Shown: positions 13,501-26,400, numbered from the stretch's first letter. The stretch: 64,000 bases of DNA from Melanocharis versteri (GCA_013397845.1 VZTG01009266.1:361268-425267), one strand, 5' to 3'. A program made the numbers and translations. Notes: generated by a model not told the origin, from the sequence alone.

Positions 13501-14845
13501 TTCATAATAGCCAAACATTTTACTAGAAATGCAACTTAATGCAGCTTCAATTAAATAGCTCCACAATCCCTAAACTCAAGGTCTTCTAGCCATCCTTGTA
13601 GAACAATTACATTTTACAGTGCTCCCAGGAGATTAGTGCTTTCCATCTCTACAGGATAAACTCTCAGTTCCAGATTTGTGGATTGGATTTTTTTTTTCTT
13701 TATTGTGGCTGTCCACCCCAGACATACAAATCTGGGGGCTGTCAGCCCGGGCGCCACTGCTGAGCTGAGCTGCTGCTGTGCTGTAAGGACAGCTCACAGA
13801 CAGACATTTCATTTCTTTGGAGGATGGACAAGGCTAAATCCGGTGCACACCAGTTGTGTGCCTGTAATATTAGTGAATAATGCTTTGTCTAACCATTTCT
13901 GACAGCATTTTTAATCTGGTTCATCATTTCATTTGGTGCAACACTGCAAATGCATGAGTCATTACAGGAATTAAATAATTAATGTCCTGGACTTCTGTTT
14001 TGACCTCAAGTTTGGTAGCTATTTAAATGACCAGATTTGTTCCCTGAGCCCATCATCATTTTACAGATGTGATAATGCTTCTGCAAGTCCCTGGTGCCAG
14101 GCACAGAGCGGGCTGGGCAGGGAGCTGCCCATGAGTGGATCTTTCATGAGCTGAAAATTCCCATCTAGATCCTTTAAACTTGTGTTAAATTACTACAGGA
14201 AAAAGAGCATTGATGAACTTGTACAGGCAACACAGGAAGAGAAATTGTATCAATAACCTCTGATGTTTTATTTTGCCTGTCTTTTCCCCAAATATTCTGA
14301 GTTGGAAGGGACCCAAGTCCAAATCTTCAGGGAATGGCCCATACAGGGATCAGACGCTGAACCTTGGTGTTATTAACACCGTGCTCCAACCAACTGAGCT
14401 GATGTGGAAGGGTTCTCTCTCTCACCCTCCCCAAAGGAGGGAGAAGAAGGAAGAATCACTCATCAGCCTGGTCCTGGTGTTTAACAAGCCATTCACTCAG
14501 GCATATCACATTCCTGCAGTTCTTTCTGACATGAAATCACAGGCAAAGTGATTATGCGGCGCAATCTTAAATTCTGCATATTTTTGTCTCTAGAATGGCC
14601 AGCTGTGGGTGGATCATTATTGCAATTAATTTTTCGAAAACATTACAAATAACAGCACAAATTTATATCTGACCTTCGTATAATATTGAGGACAATCAAG
14701 CCCTGACTCATCTATGAGCAAGACCCTGTAGCGATGCCACTGAAACGGCAGCGGAGAGCCGGGCAGGCTCGCGGTCGATCGCTCTCTTTGTGGGTTTTGT
14801 TTAAGAAAACCCCCAGTAACCGTGGGTTTGCTGTGTGTTTTGCAG
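10536..14845 (+). other. SLIT3: SLIT3 intron, 4.3 kb, phase 2
   Basis: The intron runs from GTGAGT at 10536 to CAG at 14843-14845. It is AT-rich with no second gene. The only transposon recognised is the tRNA-derived SINE at about 14.3-14.4 kb. A GC-rich patch occurs at about 10.62-10.70 kb. Confidence 0.95.
14289..14410 (-). mobile_element. tRNA-Ile/CR1 composite SINE (TguSINE1-like)
   Basis: On the - strand the sequence from about 14410 to 14336 is a decayed tRNA-Ile(AAT): CAGCTCAGTTGG (A box, 14390-14401), an anticodon-arm stretch GGTGTTAATAACACC, and GGTTCAGCGTCTGATCCC as a degenerate B box (14347-14364) that is longer than the canonical GGTTCGATCCC. It runs directly into GGGTCCCTTCCAACTC, the typical 3' end of a CR1 LINE. 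A tRNA-Ile head on a CR1 tail is the structure known for the zebra finch SINE TguSINE1. A functional tRNA gene is excluded by the damaged B box and the fused CR1 tail. Confidence 0.85.
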
Positions 14846-15009
14846 GCGGCTGCACTCCAACTTCCTGCACTGCGACTGCCACCTGGCCTGGCTGTCGGAC
14901 TGGCTGCGCCAGCGCCGCACCATCGGCCAGTTCACCTTCTGCCTGGCGCCCGTCGGCCTGCGCGGCTTCCTCGTGGCAGAGGTGCAGAAGAAGGACTTTG
15001 TCTGCTCTG
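14846..15009 (+). CDS. SLIT3: SLIT3 exon: C-terminal cysteine cap (LRRCT) of LRR domain 1 (164 bp)
   Basis: The exon encodes [20 protein letters not shown], then [20 protein letters not shown], then [14 protein letters not shown]. The four cysteines (C-D-C, F-C, V-C) and the LAWLSDWL helix are the LRRCT signature that closes LRR domain 1. [10 protein letters not shown] is close to mammalian SLIT3 (RQRRTVGQFT) and unlike SLIT2. The incoming codon is split CT|G (Leu) and the exon ends with a single G, so the downstream intron is phase 1. Length 164 bp equals 1 + 54 codons + 1. The donor GTAATT is weaker than the others. Base composition is markedly GC- and CpG-rich against AT-rich flanks. Open frames on either strand around it are shadows of this exon. 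Confidence 0.97.
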
Positions 15010-18000
15010 GTAATTATTCCAATTCCTCGTTTGTCTATCTCATATCGCTGTTCCCATAAAAAAAAAACAGCGTGGAGAAACGGCTGTGTCGTGTTTGAAT
15101 GCAAACATCAGCAATCCTTGTTTGTTTTTGTCATCGCTAAACTGTACGGGAGGAGATGAAGTTGTTGGTGTTTTCAGCTTTGTAAGAATTATTGGATTCC
15201 AGTTAACATTTTGGTTCTCAAATTACTTCTTCTGCTTTAACATGGCCAATGGTATCAACATAAGAAATCAATTAAGTGTGGATAATTTGGTGTTTCTCAA
15301 GGGAAGAGCTCTACAGCTGACTGGAATACAAAGGAAAGGAAATAGAAAATGCAAATCTGAGTCTGTTGACAAATGATTGGACTTCAGAACAGGAGGAGCA
15401 GATTTTATCCCAGGGACTGAAACAGGATTCTTAGGGAGCCAATGCACTTTGCTGTTGTACAAGTTTCCACGCTGATAAATGGGGCTGATGATACTCACAA
15501 ATCATGTGTCTGTATGTTGGGCCTATTCATCAAGCCTCTGGAACTGTACTCGGCTCTCACGTGATAGAAATACATTTTCCTAAAAGGAGAACAAAAAGAA
15601 CAAAAGAAAAAAAGACAAAAAGGGGAAAAAAAAAAATCTCTGAGTTGGGTTGAAAGGAAGTGGTGGAGGAGCAGCATGGCAGTGTGTATGCTGTGGAAAA
15701 AAAGATACCAGCCATAAGTTTGGAGGTAGTTTTGCAGCCCCAGTGGTGACACAGGGAGCTTGTTATGGAGATGATGTGAGTCTGAACCTTGACAGACTTT
15801 GAGTCTTGTGCTGTTTTGTTCCTTACCTCTCACAGCCTGTGAGCCCTAAAGCTTTATCCTATGGGCACATGGATTGGCTGATGGAATACAGTAGAACTGC
15901 TCGTGCTAGAAATGTTTTAGGAATGCCTTTTATCTGAGGTTTGATTTACATGTGACAAAGTTAGAGAAATGGTTGCACTCAGAAGAGAAAGGTCTGACCC
16001 CACTCAACCATGGATAATTAATGCCCAGCCCTAGAGGCATGCAGAAGTGTTATGGGCACGTGGAAAATGAAGTTGTGCATAGTGCTTGTTGAGATATTCG
16101 AGAGTGCTGAGCAGCCTCTGCACTGTTGTGGAGATGATAGCCAGGATGTCTGATAAGTTACATCCAAAGTTTAACTAGAAAAAAAAGTTGAGAAATGTAA
16201 CAGTCTTGGGAGAGGAAGGATAAAAGAAATGGATAAATGAATTAAGCTATTAGCAGGAGCTAATTTTACCAAAGAGGCAACCACAGCCTATTTTTTTCTT
16301 TTTCTCATGAAATGAAGTTTTAGATGGAGCATGAGTTCAGCTATTTGGATTTATGATACAGTGAAGTGGAGGAAAATGAGTTGTTTAAGTCAGGAGAAGA
16401 GAGAATAATGGCTGAATGAGAAATGTAATGTGAACAGAACTAATTTAAATGGAGTTGTCTGTGCAGACTATGACTTCCCAAAGTGACAAGGTTTTTAACA
16501 GTTCCCTGTTGGACCAAGAGGATATAGGCGTGCTCTCAAGATTTGCCTGCATTTGTAAAAAATACAAAATCATGAAAATTCAAGGAAAGAAATTTTCAGT
16601 GAGACAGTTCATCAACTGTATCCCCGTAACTCTCATTTGGGAAATGAAATGAAATGTACTGAAAAAGAAATTCATTAGGAGAGCTCATTTTAGTGGCGGA
16701 TTTAGCTGAGAACTCAGCTTAGTACATGCTAGTTCAACAAAAACCTACACGCACAGCTAGTTTAAAGAGGCTACAAATCTTCCCTTCTCCTTATTACAGT
16801 TCTTATAACCTGATTTTACAGCATAATTTGTTAATGTGTGACTGTGAAGTCAGACTGGGACAGGCGGTGAAGAGTGAACTGAACTTGTCCCTCTGCAAAG
16901 GAATTTTATAGAAGTTAAGGTTATGTGAATTACTGTAACCAGCCTCGAGCTGGCAGGGAGAGCCACCTTTGCATCCTAGTTATGAAGAGCTGAAATAGAA
17001 AGTGCTGAACTGCTCTGTTGAAGTATAGGCTCAGAATCTCAAGCACTTCTGTTTTTATGGCAGTGGGAATATCATAACAGCGAAAAAACCCTCAGCTTTC
17101 CCTTCACTGAGAAATGGACTTCATCAGAACATTCCAGTTCAAAACTGGTGCTGCTGGATGCTTCAGAGGAGAAAGAGTAGAATCATAATTTGGGGAAAGA
17201 AGAAACACAACACTGAGAAATTGACTCCTCTTTATTCTTTGAACCCTATGCAAAAATACTGATTTTTTATAATTTGAGGACAAATGTTCCTTTGGAAACA
17301 GATTTTGAATGCTACATGCCAATTAGGGAAAGAAGAACTGAAACAATGATAGAGAAATGCCATAAACAGAGCCCAGATTGCTGGATTCCCTCTGGACAGG
17401 TCCTGCACCGTGGTGTTCATAAGCATTAGGTGCAAAGTCTCTCCAGATAATGTTGCTGAAGTCATATGTGCAGGTATATCATGGTAAACTGAGTCATACC
17501 TGTGTAACCTGGGTGTCAGTCTTTCAAAAATATTGTTCAGCTTGTTCAGACAAATGACAAAAAAGCTGATTCAAATGGTGCTTCATGTCACCCGTGAGCA
17601 GTGGAGAAGCTATTCCAGGTTTCTCTTGTTCGAGCATTTGGCTCAGAGCTGGAGGTGAAGGTGCAGGATTCAACAGTGCCTGGAGATAGGTTTGGAAATA
17701 TGTCTGATTGGATTTGTGTTACTGAGGAGGAGGGGAAAGGTCAGGGACAGAGTGGGGCTGGGACTAGATGGCCTCTCAGTGTCAGAGGAGAGTGCCAAGT
17801 GCTGCTGGCACTCGTGTCACCCACCAGGGCCTTCTGGCTGGCTCCTTCAGCCAGCTGTCCCCTCCTCACAGGAGAGTCTCTCCTCCAGAGCCACCCCTGA
17901 CAGAGCAGCCTTCCTGGGCCTTTGCCTTCGAGGCCATCTGTTCCTGGAGAAATCTCCAAACAGCATCTTCCTCCTGCACAGTTGGTTATGGAGCTCTGGG

Positions 18001-18104
18001 ATGCCTTTGGTGAGAGAGTCTCCTACGAGGTGGGATGTGCAGAAGGAGAAATTTTGTGGCACCAGAGGATGAGCCCCTTATTGATGTGCTGCACAAAGAT
18101 AGCG

Positions 18105-19250
18105 GGGTGGATTTCACATGGATAAGGGGGGGATTTCACATGGATAAGGGGTGGATTTCACATGAATGAGGGTGTATTTCACATGGACAAGGGGTGTATT
18201 TCATATGAATACTGGTGTGTATTTCCCATGGATAGGGGGAGTATTTCACATGAATACCAGGGTGTATTTCACATGGATAAGGGGTGGATTTCACATGGAT
18301 ACCAGGGTGTATTTCACATGGATGGGGGAGTATTTCACATGGATAAGGGGTGTATTTCACATGGATAAGAGAGTATTTTACNNNNNNNNNNNNNNNNNNN
18401 NNNNNNNNNNNNNNNNNNNNNNNNNNNNNNNNNNNNNNNNNNNNNNNNNNNNNNNNNNNNNNNNNNNNNNNNNNNNNNNNNNNNNNNNNNNNNNNNNNNN
18501 NNNNNNNNNNNNNNNNNNNNNNNNNNNNNNNNNNNNNNNNNNNNNNNNNNNNNNNNNNNNNNNNNNNNNNNNNNNNNNNNNNNNNNNNNNNNNNNNNNNN
18601 NNNNNNNNNNNNNNNNNNNNNNNNNNNNNNNNNNNNNNNNNNNNNNNNNNNNNNNNNNNNNNNNNNNNNNNNNNNNNNNNNNNNNNNNNNNNNNNNNNNN
18701 NNNNNNNNNNNNNNNNNNNNNNNNNNNNNNNNNNNNNNNNNNNNNNNNNNNNNNNNNNNNNNNNNNNNNNNNNNNNNNNNNNNNNNNNNNNNNNNNNNNN
18801 NNNNNNNNNNNNNNNNNNNNNNNNNNNNNNNNNNNNNNNNNNNNNNNNNNNNNNNNNNNNNGTGTATTTCACATGGATAAGGGGTGTATTTCATATGAAT
18901 CATGGGGTGTATTTCACATGGATAAGAGGTGTATTTCACATGGATAAGGGGTGTATTTCACATGAATGAGGGTGTATATTTCACATGGATACCAGGGTGT
19001 ATTTCTCATGGATAGGGGGTGTATTTCATATGGATCATGGGGTGTATTTCACATGGATAGCAGTGTATTTCACATGGATAGCAGTGTATTTCACATGGAT
19101 AAGGGGTGTATTTCATATGAATCATGGGGTGTATTTCACATGGATAAGAGGTATATTTCACATGGATAAGAGGTGTATTTCTCATGGATAAGGGGTGTAT
19201 TTCACATGGATAGCAGGCTGTATTTCACACAGGTAGCATGATGTATTTCT
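18105..19250. repeat. 22-24-bp VNTR / minisatellite interrupted by assembly gap
   Basis: The core unit is gtgtatttcacatggataag (about 22 bp) with variants ending in accagg, catggg, agca or aagagg. About 12 units are readable before the gap and about 17 after it. A higher-order pattern is visible: the variant tcatatgaatcatgg followed by a standard unit recurs at 18891 and 19113, 222 bp apart. Because most units are 22-24 bp, all three frames stay open for long distances and produce spurious proteins. Near the right edge the units decay. Confidence 0.97.
18382..18861. other. Assembly gap (480 N) inside the VNTR
   Basis: 480 undetermined bases sit within the tandem array. The sequence on both sides is the same repeat, so the gap almost certainly contains more units, about 20 if the stated length is right. 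True array length is unknown. Confidence 0.99.
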
Positions 19251-20901
19251 CCTCTCTCCATCATAGCTTTACCATTCCCTGCCACCCTGCTGTGATGAGG
19301 AAACAGTGCACTAAGTGCACAATTGACAGTGTCAGTTGAAGTACTACCTGTATTCTGGTCTTTGGGAGATGTTTATTTTTGTATTCCCTTAGGTAGCAGA
19401 GGAGCATCTGGGGGTGCTGGCTTATGCTCAGTACCTCTTAGAGCCTTCCAGTCTTTACCTGGATCAAACCCAGCTTCCTTCCTGTGCTCAGATGTTTCAC
19501 TGTTGGACTGGCTTCTCCTTCTCTGTCTGTGTCTCTCAAACACATTCTCTCTCTCTCTCCACCTATTTATCTGTCTCTTGTCCTCCTCTGACCTCCTTAT
19601 GATAGTAATTTATTTCATTTTCCTCTCATATAAACTTTATTATGGCTCTTTGATTTTTCTTCTACCTGCTCCTTACTTATTGGAGTCGAAATTAATTTAC
19701 ATATTGATCAGTTATGTCAAGTTATAATGTGTTTTCTCACCTGCAGCAGCGTGGCTGTAAAGCTTTGCAAACAAAGCAGTGGGTCCATGAAGTTATGCCA
19801 TCAGCAGCACTTTGGTCTTTTCAGGGCTCTCTGGCAGAAGCCACTGACCCCGTTTGGAATTTTTTTTGCAGGGATGAATCATTCTGGTTTTCCTGAGTAT
19901 GTATGTGAGAGAATACCTGTGCATCTAAACAGGAGCATTGCATCTCGTACTGTGATCTGTAGCATACATTGGCTGCTGGCCAGATTTGTTCTAGTTTTGA
20001 CCAGTAGTTTGACATGTTTTCAGTGGTTAGTGTTTACCCTGGAATATGAAGACCGGGTAAGATTTCTTAGGCTAGATCAGAGACCGATATTTCTAAGAGT
20101 TGATGAAATTTATAAGTCTAAAATATGTGATTTTTAGTACTTTTCTAAGATCATTTTCTTTAATAATGAACACGCATTGTAGGAGAAGGAAGGTGGATCC
20201 ATACAAATGTTATCTTTTTATATTAGAAACCATTTTCTTTGATTCCTGATCCTTAGTTCCCATTCTGAGAGTCTCAAAGAATATAAAGAAAATCAAGATG
20301 CATAATTTGGACTAAATAAGTTAAAATTCAGTCTGAAATCAACTCAAGAGAGAAATTATTACCATGGCCAAATGTTTTCTAGCTAAGTAAGCTGATACTG
20401 ATTTTGAGAAAACACTGGATTGATCCAAATCTTGGTTGAAGATCTAGATTTTCTGATTCGTGTGGTGAGGCTGCTGCTGAGGTATAATTAAGAGAAAAAT
20501 ATGTTCGCTTCCTGCTGCTTCACGCAGACTGGAAGCCCTAATAAGGAAGCAGATTTATTTGTTTGGGTGAGGTCAAACAGTCTTCAAACATAGCTGTTAC
20601 TCTGGCCAGACCACGGAACTCAGGAGATTGTCTTGCTCCATTTCCTAAGAACTTCATAGCACGTTGCTGAGGAGACAACCACCAACGAGAAGCTAATAAA
20701 ATAGCACTCTTCAGGCTTAGCATCCTAATGAGAGCCGTCAGGAGATGCCAGAGGAAAAGTGCGTGGGGAGGAGAACTCCCCCCATCTGCTCCTGTTTGAA
20801 ACACCCTGCAGTGGTGTGTGTGCACAGGCAGCAGTGGGACAGGAGGCACTGCCAGCACGGGGGATTGCTGCTCCTGGAAGCTGAAGAGGGGCCAGGACTG
20901 T

Positions 20902-21060
20902 TTGCTGGTGATGCAGCTTTTGCTGGTGATGCAGGTGTTGCTGGTGATGCAGGTGTTATTGGTGATGCAGGTGTTGTTGGTGATGCAGGTCCTGCTGGTG
21001 ATGCAGGTGTTGTTGGTGATGCAGATTTTGCTGGTGATGCAGGTCTTGCTGGTGATGCAG
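20902..21060. repeat. 18-bp minisatellite, nine units
   Basis: Nine copies of an 18-bp unit built on ggtgatgcag with a variable gtgttgct/tttgctg/cctgct part. Since 18 is a multiple of three, the array reads open in several frames: a Gly-Asp-Ala repeat in one + frame, Leu-Leu-Val-Met in another, and Ile-Thr-Ser or Ala-Ser-Pro repeats on the - strand. It is intronic, has no start or family context and is not regarded as coding. Confidence 0.95.
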
Positions 21061-23440
21061 TGTGGACGTGCAGTCCTAAGAATTTTCTCCTTCTCACGAA
21101 CTCTGTAGGAAAACAAGATAAACTGGGACATTTTACTCTCTTTCTAATCTTATGTTTTGCTAACTGAAGCTGTAAGGCTTCACCCAATCCCCCTGAGGGG
21201 TGGGATGACACTGTCCAATCACTATTATGTATATATCTCTATATAAAAGTTAGAATCAAAATAANCGGTGGTTCCTGAGGAGGGTTCCTCTCCGTGCAGT
21301 CCATCCCCGTTCATGCAGATGAGCTGCTGATGGCCCTCGTTTTTAAAGAGCTGGATCAGCAGTCTGGGAGGAGGAGGAGGAGAGCTTTTCCTGTGCGTGT
21401 GAATGGTCACTTTCTGCCTCGTGGGCCATCCTCGTTGTGCAGCTGTTTTATTGCTTTTAGAAGAGAGCTTAGCCACTTCATCTAAGTGTGACCTCTTTCC
21501 AAAAGAGTCACCTGTGAGTCACCTTAGATGGTGGCAACTCTTTTCTCACTGTTCTTGCTTTTTGTGACCATCCACAGGCGCAGTAAGTGCTCTTACGATG
21601 GAGTCTAGGCAGGATTTAGAGTGTGCATGACTTTCAAAGCCTTTTGGTAAAAATTGCGGTTTAAATTTGATCTTGGGAAATTTTTGTAGAACGCTGCTGG
21701 AATTTTTACCTCCTGTTACAATTTGCTACCACAAACTAACATTAACATTTAGTCAGAAGAAACATTTCAATACTGTGCATTTGTTAGTTGCACCTCCAAT
21801 GAAATCATATAGGAAATTTGGAGAGATACTAATCACTGCTTTTCAGTTAGTTTGTTTTCAGTTTCCGTGAAGTTTTTTATTACAAATCTGAATTTACTCT
21901 AGCACTAGCAGTGATGATGTTTCATACTGTAGGAATTTACTTCTTGACTTGCTTAGTATGTAAGATGCCACATATGGTGTTTTTCATTTGGGAGACCATC
22001 TTGTGAATCTGAAGGATAAATATGTATTTATTACAGCACTTAATATTTCTTTAAAGACCAAAGCTGAAAATTGGCTTTTAATTACAGTAAATTTAGTTTT
22101 ATTACTGAAAATGATGTCTTACCTTTCAGTGTAATTAGCCTTTTTTTCTGGAACTCTCTTTTCCCCAGAGCAGTATGTATAGCACTTTAATGCGTATTTA
22201 ATGATGGCAGGTTGGGGTATAATTATTCAGCCATTGAGCTTTTGAACTGTTACTGTAAAAATAATAACATGATTAGTTTTTATGTTAATGTCCAAAGCCG
22301 GTGGTTTGTTTTATTACTAATTATGTTGGTAGTATTTTGGTACAGAAAAGAAAAAGCTTCATGGCAGTACCACAGCTGTGCTTGGAGCTGTTTCACAGAG
22401 AGCAGTCGTGGTAAATACAGAACAGGGTTGACTTTGAGTATGTGGACAAGCCTTTGCATGGAATCTGTAGACTTTTTCTGTTTAATACATGTATGGGATT
22501 GGCAGCTCATTTATAGATACACAATTAATAAGAGTAATGAAAGCAATCATAGAGCTGCTTATAAAATAATTCCAGAAATTAATAGAGGACCAATGCAAAG
22601 TTGCATCCAGTAAACACCAGGTTTGTGTGAATTTCTGCTTTACTGACAGTGAAATTAGTGATGTTATATAGTGGCATTACACCTCTGGTGGGTTGGCTGC
22701 TCACACTCCCCCTCCTCACAGCACTGGGGTGAAACCAGGATCAGCTCCAGCACCTCCTTCCCCATCTTGTTCTCTGACTTTGCTGCTCCCAGGGCTGTTT
22801 CTCACCTTTTCCCTGTCCCTCCTGCCTGGCAGCTCTCTGCCCTTGCTCAGGTGCCCTCTGGCAGAGGCACCAGGAGCTGCAGGGGCAGGCTCAGCTGTGG
22901 AGCCCAAAGGAGGCAGCCAGAACCACCCTGGCCTCTGCCCACAGCAGCTTCCCTGGCAGAGCTGGGCACCAGCACCCCGCAGCCAAACTGGAGGGATCTC
23001 CAGGCTCGTTGAATTTACCCCTTGCAATGGCAGGCAAACATGTTTAGCTCCGAAGAATCTGTAAGAGTTTTGTTCTATAATTTCCAGACACGTTAAAGTG
23101 TTTGAATGTACAGGGGCCTCTTGCAAAAGACCAGAGGCAGCGACCCCAGCCTGTCCCAGGAACGGTCTTTATTTGCCTGCCTTCCTTAGCATGTTCCAAG
23201 TGCCAGGGAATCTGGTCCATGGAATCCCAAGGCAGCCCAGGCAAGGGGATGGTGCCTCACTCTTCAGTTCTTGCCCACTGACCTGGAAAAAAGCATTTCC
23301 TCCCTCCAGATGTGTCCGTGGGGAAGCTCATGACCAGACTGGAGCCCTCGGATGTCATTATCAGGAGACACGTCCCACAGTGTCTGCCATCTCTGAATGG
23401 CTGTGTCAGTCTGTGATGCTGCTGACTGGATGAATCCCAT

Positions 23441-23464
23441 CCTCCTCCTCCTCCTCCTCCTCCT
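23441..23464. repeat. (CCT)8 microsatellite
   Basis: Eight uninterrupted CCT triplets in the phase 1 intron. Simple repeat without other features. Confidence 0.95.
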
Positions 23465-26400
23465 GAAGAGAGCAGCTTTTGTGCCGAGGCAGGGACAGCC
23501 CCGTGCTTGCTGCAGCAGGATGCAGGCAGGGCAGAAGCAAAGACAAATGTGCAAGCAAACAAAACCATGTAGTATTTAAAAGTCCTTTTCAAATAGCAGT
23601 AAATCAAAGCCCAAAGACTGAGCTGTCTTAAACTATTTCTGTTCCTTCCATAACTTTATCAAACTTCATCGTGGAACAGTCCACGATGGATCACCTGTTT
23701 TGAACTATTCTCCCTTCACAGGCTCACAATTGATCATGACCATTATCTATCTTTTAACCTTGTACAGGTGGCATCCTTTCACTTAAATAATTTATGTTCC
23801 CCTTCATTTTTATGCTTGAATATATTTATAAGTTCACTGTATTATTTCTGGACCTATTTTTAAATGTCACTTCATATGCACCTTCAAGAGTGCTGATACA
23901 AATTGTGGAGTTGGCACTAATGAGATGACTGCATGGGCACCATTTGAGCTACAGAAGCACTACATCTTTTAAGACCTTCTATTAGAATTCTTTTAGTCTT
24001 TGGAGGAGCAGGCAGTGTCCAAACCCAGAGAACCAAATGCACCCCAGCAGCCTTCCTTGTGATGCAGTCGTTGGAAAGTTAAGTTCTACCTGCTTTAAGG
24101 TGAACGTGCCTGTGTTGACAGGGCTGGAGAAACACCTTGAAAGAAAGGCTCAGAGTTGGCACAGGGCACAAGAGATAATCTGACTTTTCAACCCCCCTTT
24201 TGGAAGGCTTAGTTGGAATAAATTTCCCTGACAGAAAAACACCTTTGTCATGGTTTTATAGACCTGAGTTGTCTCACAGGTTCTGTTTAATTAATCCTTC
24301 AGAAGAACAAATTCACCTGTTCAGCCTCAGTTGTTATGGTTGAGGCTGCTTCTTTGTTCTACTTTTTTCCATTTTTCTTAGTAGTATTCCGTATAATTGT
24401 GGTGCTGTTATTGTTAATTAAATAATTGCAATATTAGTGCTTTTAGGATTAGTGCTTTTATGATAAGTGTGAAGTAAGGTCTGATTTTCAATGGTGTTAC
24501 TTTACTGATAGATTTTGAAACTATGTAGGATTTGGAGGCTTCATTCATTAAGCCAGACCTTCCTTTCAGTGTAGTTGGGTTTTTCCAGTTTTATTCCTTG
24601 ATATTTATTTGTAAACTGATTAGTGTTGACTTTTGCCTACAGAACTGTTGTGCTTATGTGCCATGAATTTTTAACAGACAAATTTACTGTTTGGGAGCGT
24701 TCAGCAAAGCAGAGAACTTGAATCAAATAATGAATATTCATGGAAAGTTTTTGCATACCATGAACTCAATGGCATTAACATCAATTAGGGGCTTAAGTTG
24801 GTAATCATAAATCTTAAAGCTGTGCTCAGCAAATAGCTGTTGAACAACCATAGATGGAAATATTTGCTTAATCCATTTGCTGCACTTTTTTGTAGGATAA
24901 ACAAATTTGTACAAGTTTTGTCCATTAGAGGAATATTTGCCCTCAGTAAGGAATGTTAATTTTGCATATGGTCAGTTGTGGTTCCCTTGCCCATATCTCT
25001 GTGCTCAAATGTCCCTTTAAACTGGGGTGCAGACATCAGTGAGGAGCAACACATCTGCTACAGGTGTTTTAGAATAAATTAGTTCATATCACTGGGAATC
25101 TAGTGCAAACTTGGCTCATGCAGTAGGAATTGATTTCAGATATCCCAGCATTGTCAGAACTTCCAATTGGGTCATTTAATTATACCCAGAAAGGTCATAC
25201 TACATCCATGGATCTGCAATACTTGTACTGTTTTGTTTATCGATCGATCATTTCGAGTCTGATATACTTAAAATGATGTAAAGTCAGCACAGGTTTTTAA
25301 CCAGGAAGTCCTGTCAGATTTATCTTAAAATCCATTAACACATTTTACAAATAACTGACATTTTGCTGGTGGAAAGGAGCTGCTGCAGAGGTGATTGGAT
25401 AGGTGAGGAGGTAATAAAACACACTGCTTAGTGTGCTGTAATTGGGTGTCAGTGCAAATGAGATTATTTAGTTTACTTAGTAATTGCAAAATTTATTTTA
25501 GATGCCTGTGACATTCAGACTGTTCATTTATACACCATAACAATTCTATTCTAATTGTAATATTTATCTGCTGCTTTTTAAAGAAGCCAATAGAGAGTTA
25601 TTTGAAAAAAGCATTTGATTTCTCTGTAAACTTCTGGGTCCTACCTCTCTTTCCTCTTTTCCCCTTACCCACAGTCTGAGACTGTAAATTAAAGTGGTGC
25701 CAGATATTAACTACCATAATTACTGACACTGTCATTCCACTGCATCAAGTAAAAAATGCATAGTAATTTTTGTTAATCAGGCTCCTACCCTGGTTTCCAC
25801 ATTTTGTTAGTGTTTTTCTTTTAGCAAAATGTATGGTTGAGTTGATGATTTTTATCTCAGAGAAAAATATAATTAACATGGTGAACTAGGGCTGCTGTGT
25901 ATTATAAAAATCTGAAATGACAAAACGACAGATTGTGAGAACAACTTCAGAAGGGGAATAATATAAATGCAGCTGATTTGTCTGTGGCTATTGCCTTTTG
26001 CTGCATCCACACCATGAGGAGTTTACTGCACTTGTGAAGGGCACAGAGAGAAATCTTGAAATATTTCTCCCTTTCCTGTGTCTTTTCTTTTGAAGAAGTA
26101 TTGGCAGCAAAAGGAAAAATCATTTTTAGGTTTCAAATATCCTTCTTTAGAGGCTGTGTTGTGTCAGGGCCCTTGATCATCTGTATGCTTATACTCTGCA
26201 AAATTTTGAAAGTCATAGCCAAATTTTAATAACTTTCAATAACTTTATATTCAGAGGTGGACTTAGACTTGTTTTGTTGACCAGTCTTTAACAGCTGTCC
26301 ACAACAATACAAACATTAAACTGATTCAACTCCCTTGGATTTTTTTGTGCTTTAATTCTACAGATCTGCTAACAATAGATCCTCATTGAAGTGGGGCCTT

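Noticed and set aside
14330..14410. tRNA-Ile gene on the - strand
   Set aside because: The B box is enlarged and mutated and the sequence continues directly into a CR1 tail, so it is a SINE copy.
14712..15159. Overlapping open frames on both strands around the LRRCT exon
   Set aside because: They are GC-rich shadows of the 14846-15009 exon and run across its splice sites; only the frame giving the LRRCT cysteines is real.
18136..18969. Open frames of about 160-270 codons on both strands across 18.1-19.2 kb
   Set aside because: They consist of VNTR units translated in different frames and run through 480 Ns; no real protein is supported.
18105..21060. Regular direct repeats resembling a CRISPR array
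   Set aside because: Units are contiguous with no unique spacers, no cas genes are present, and the sequence is vertebrate intron.
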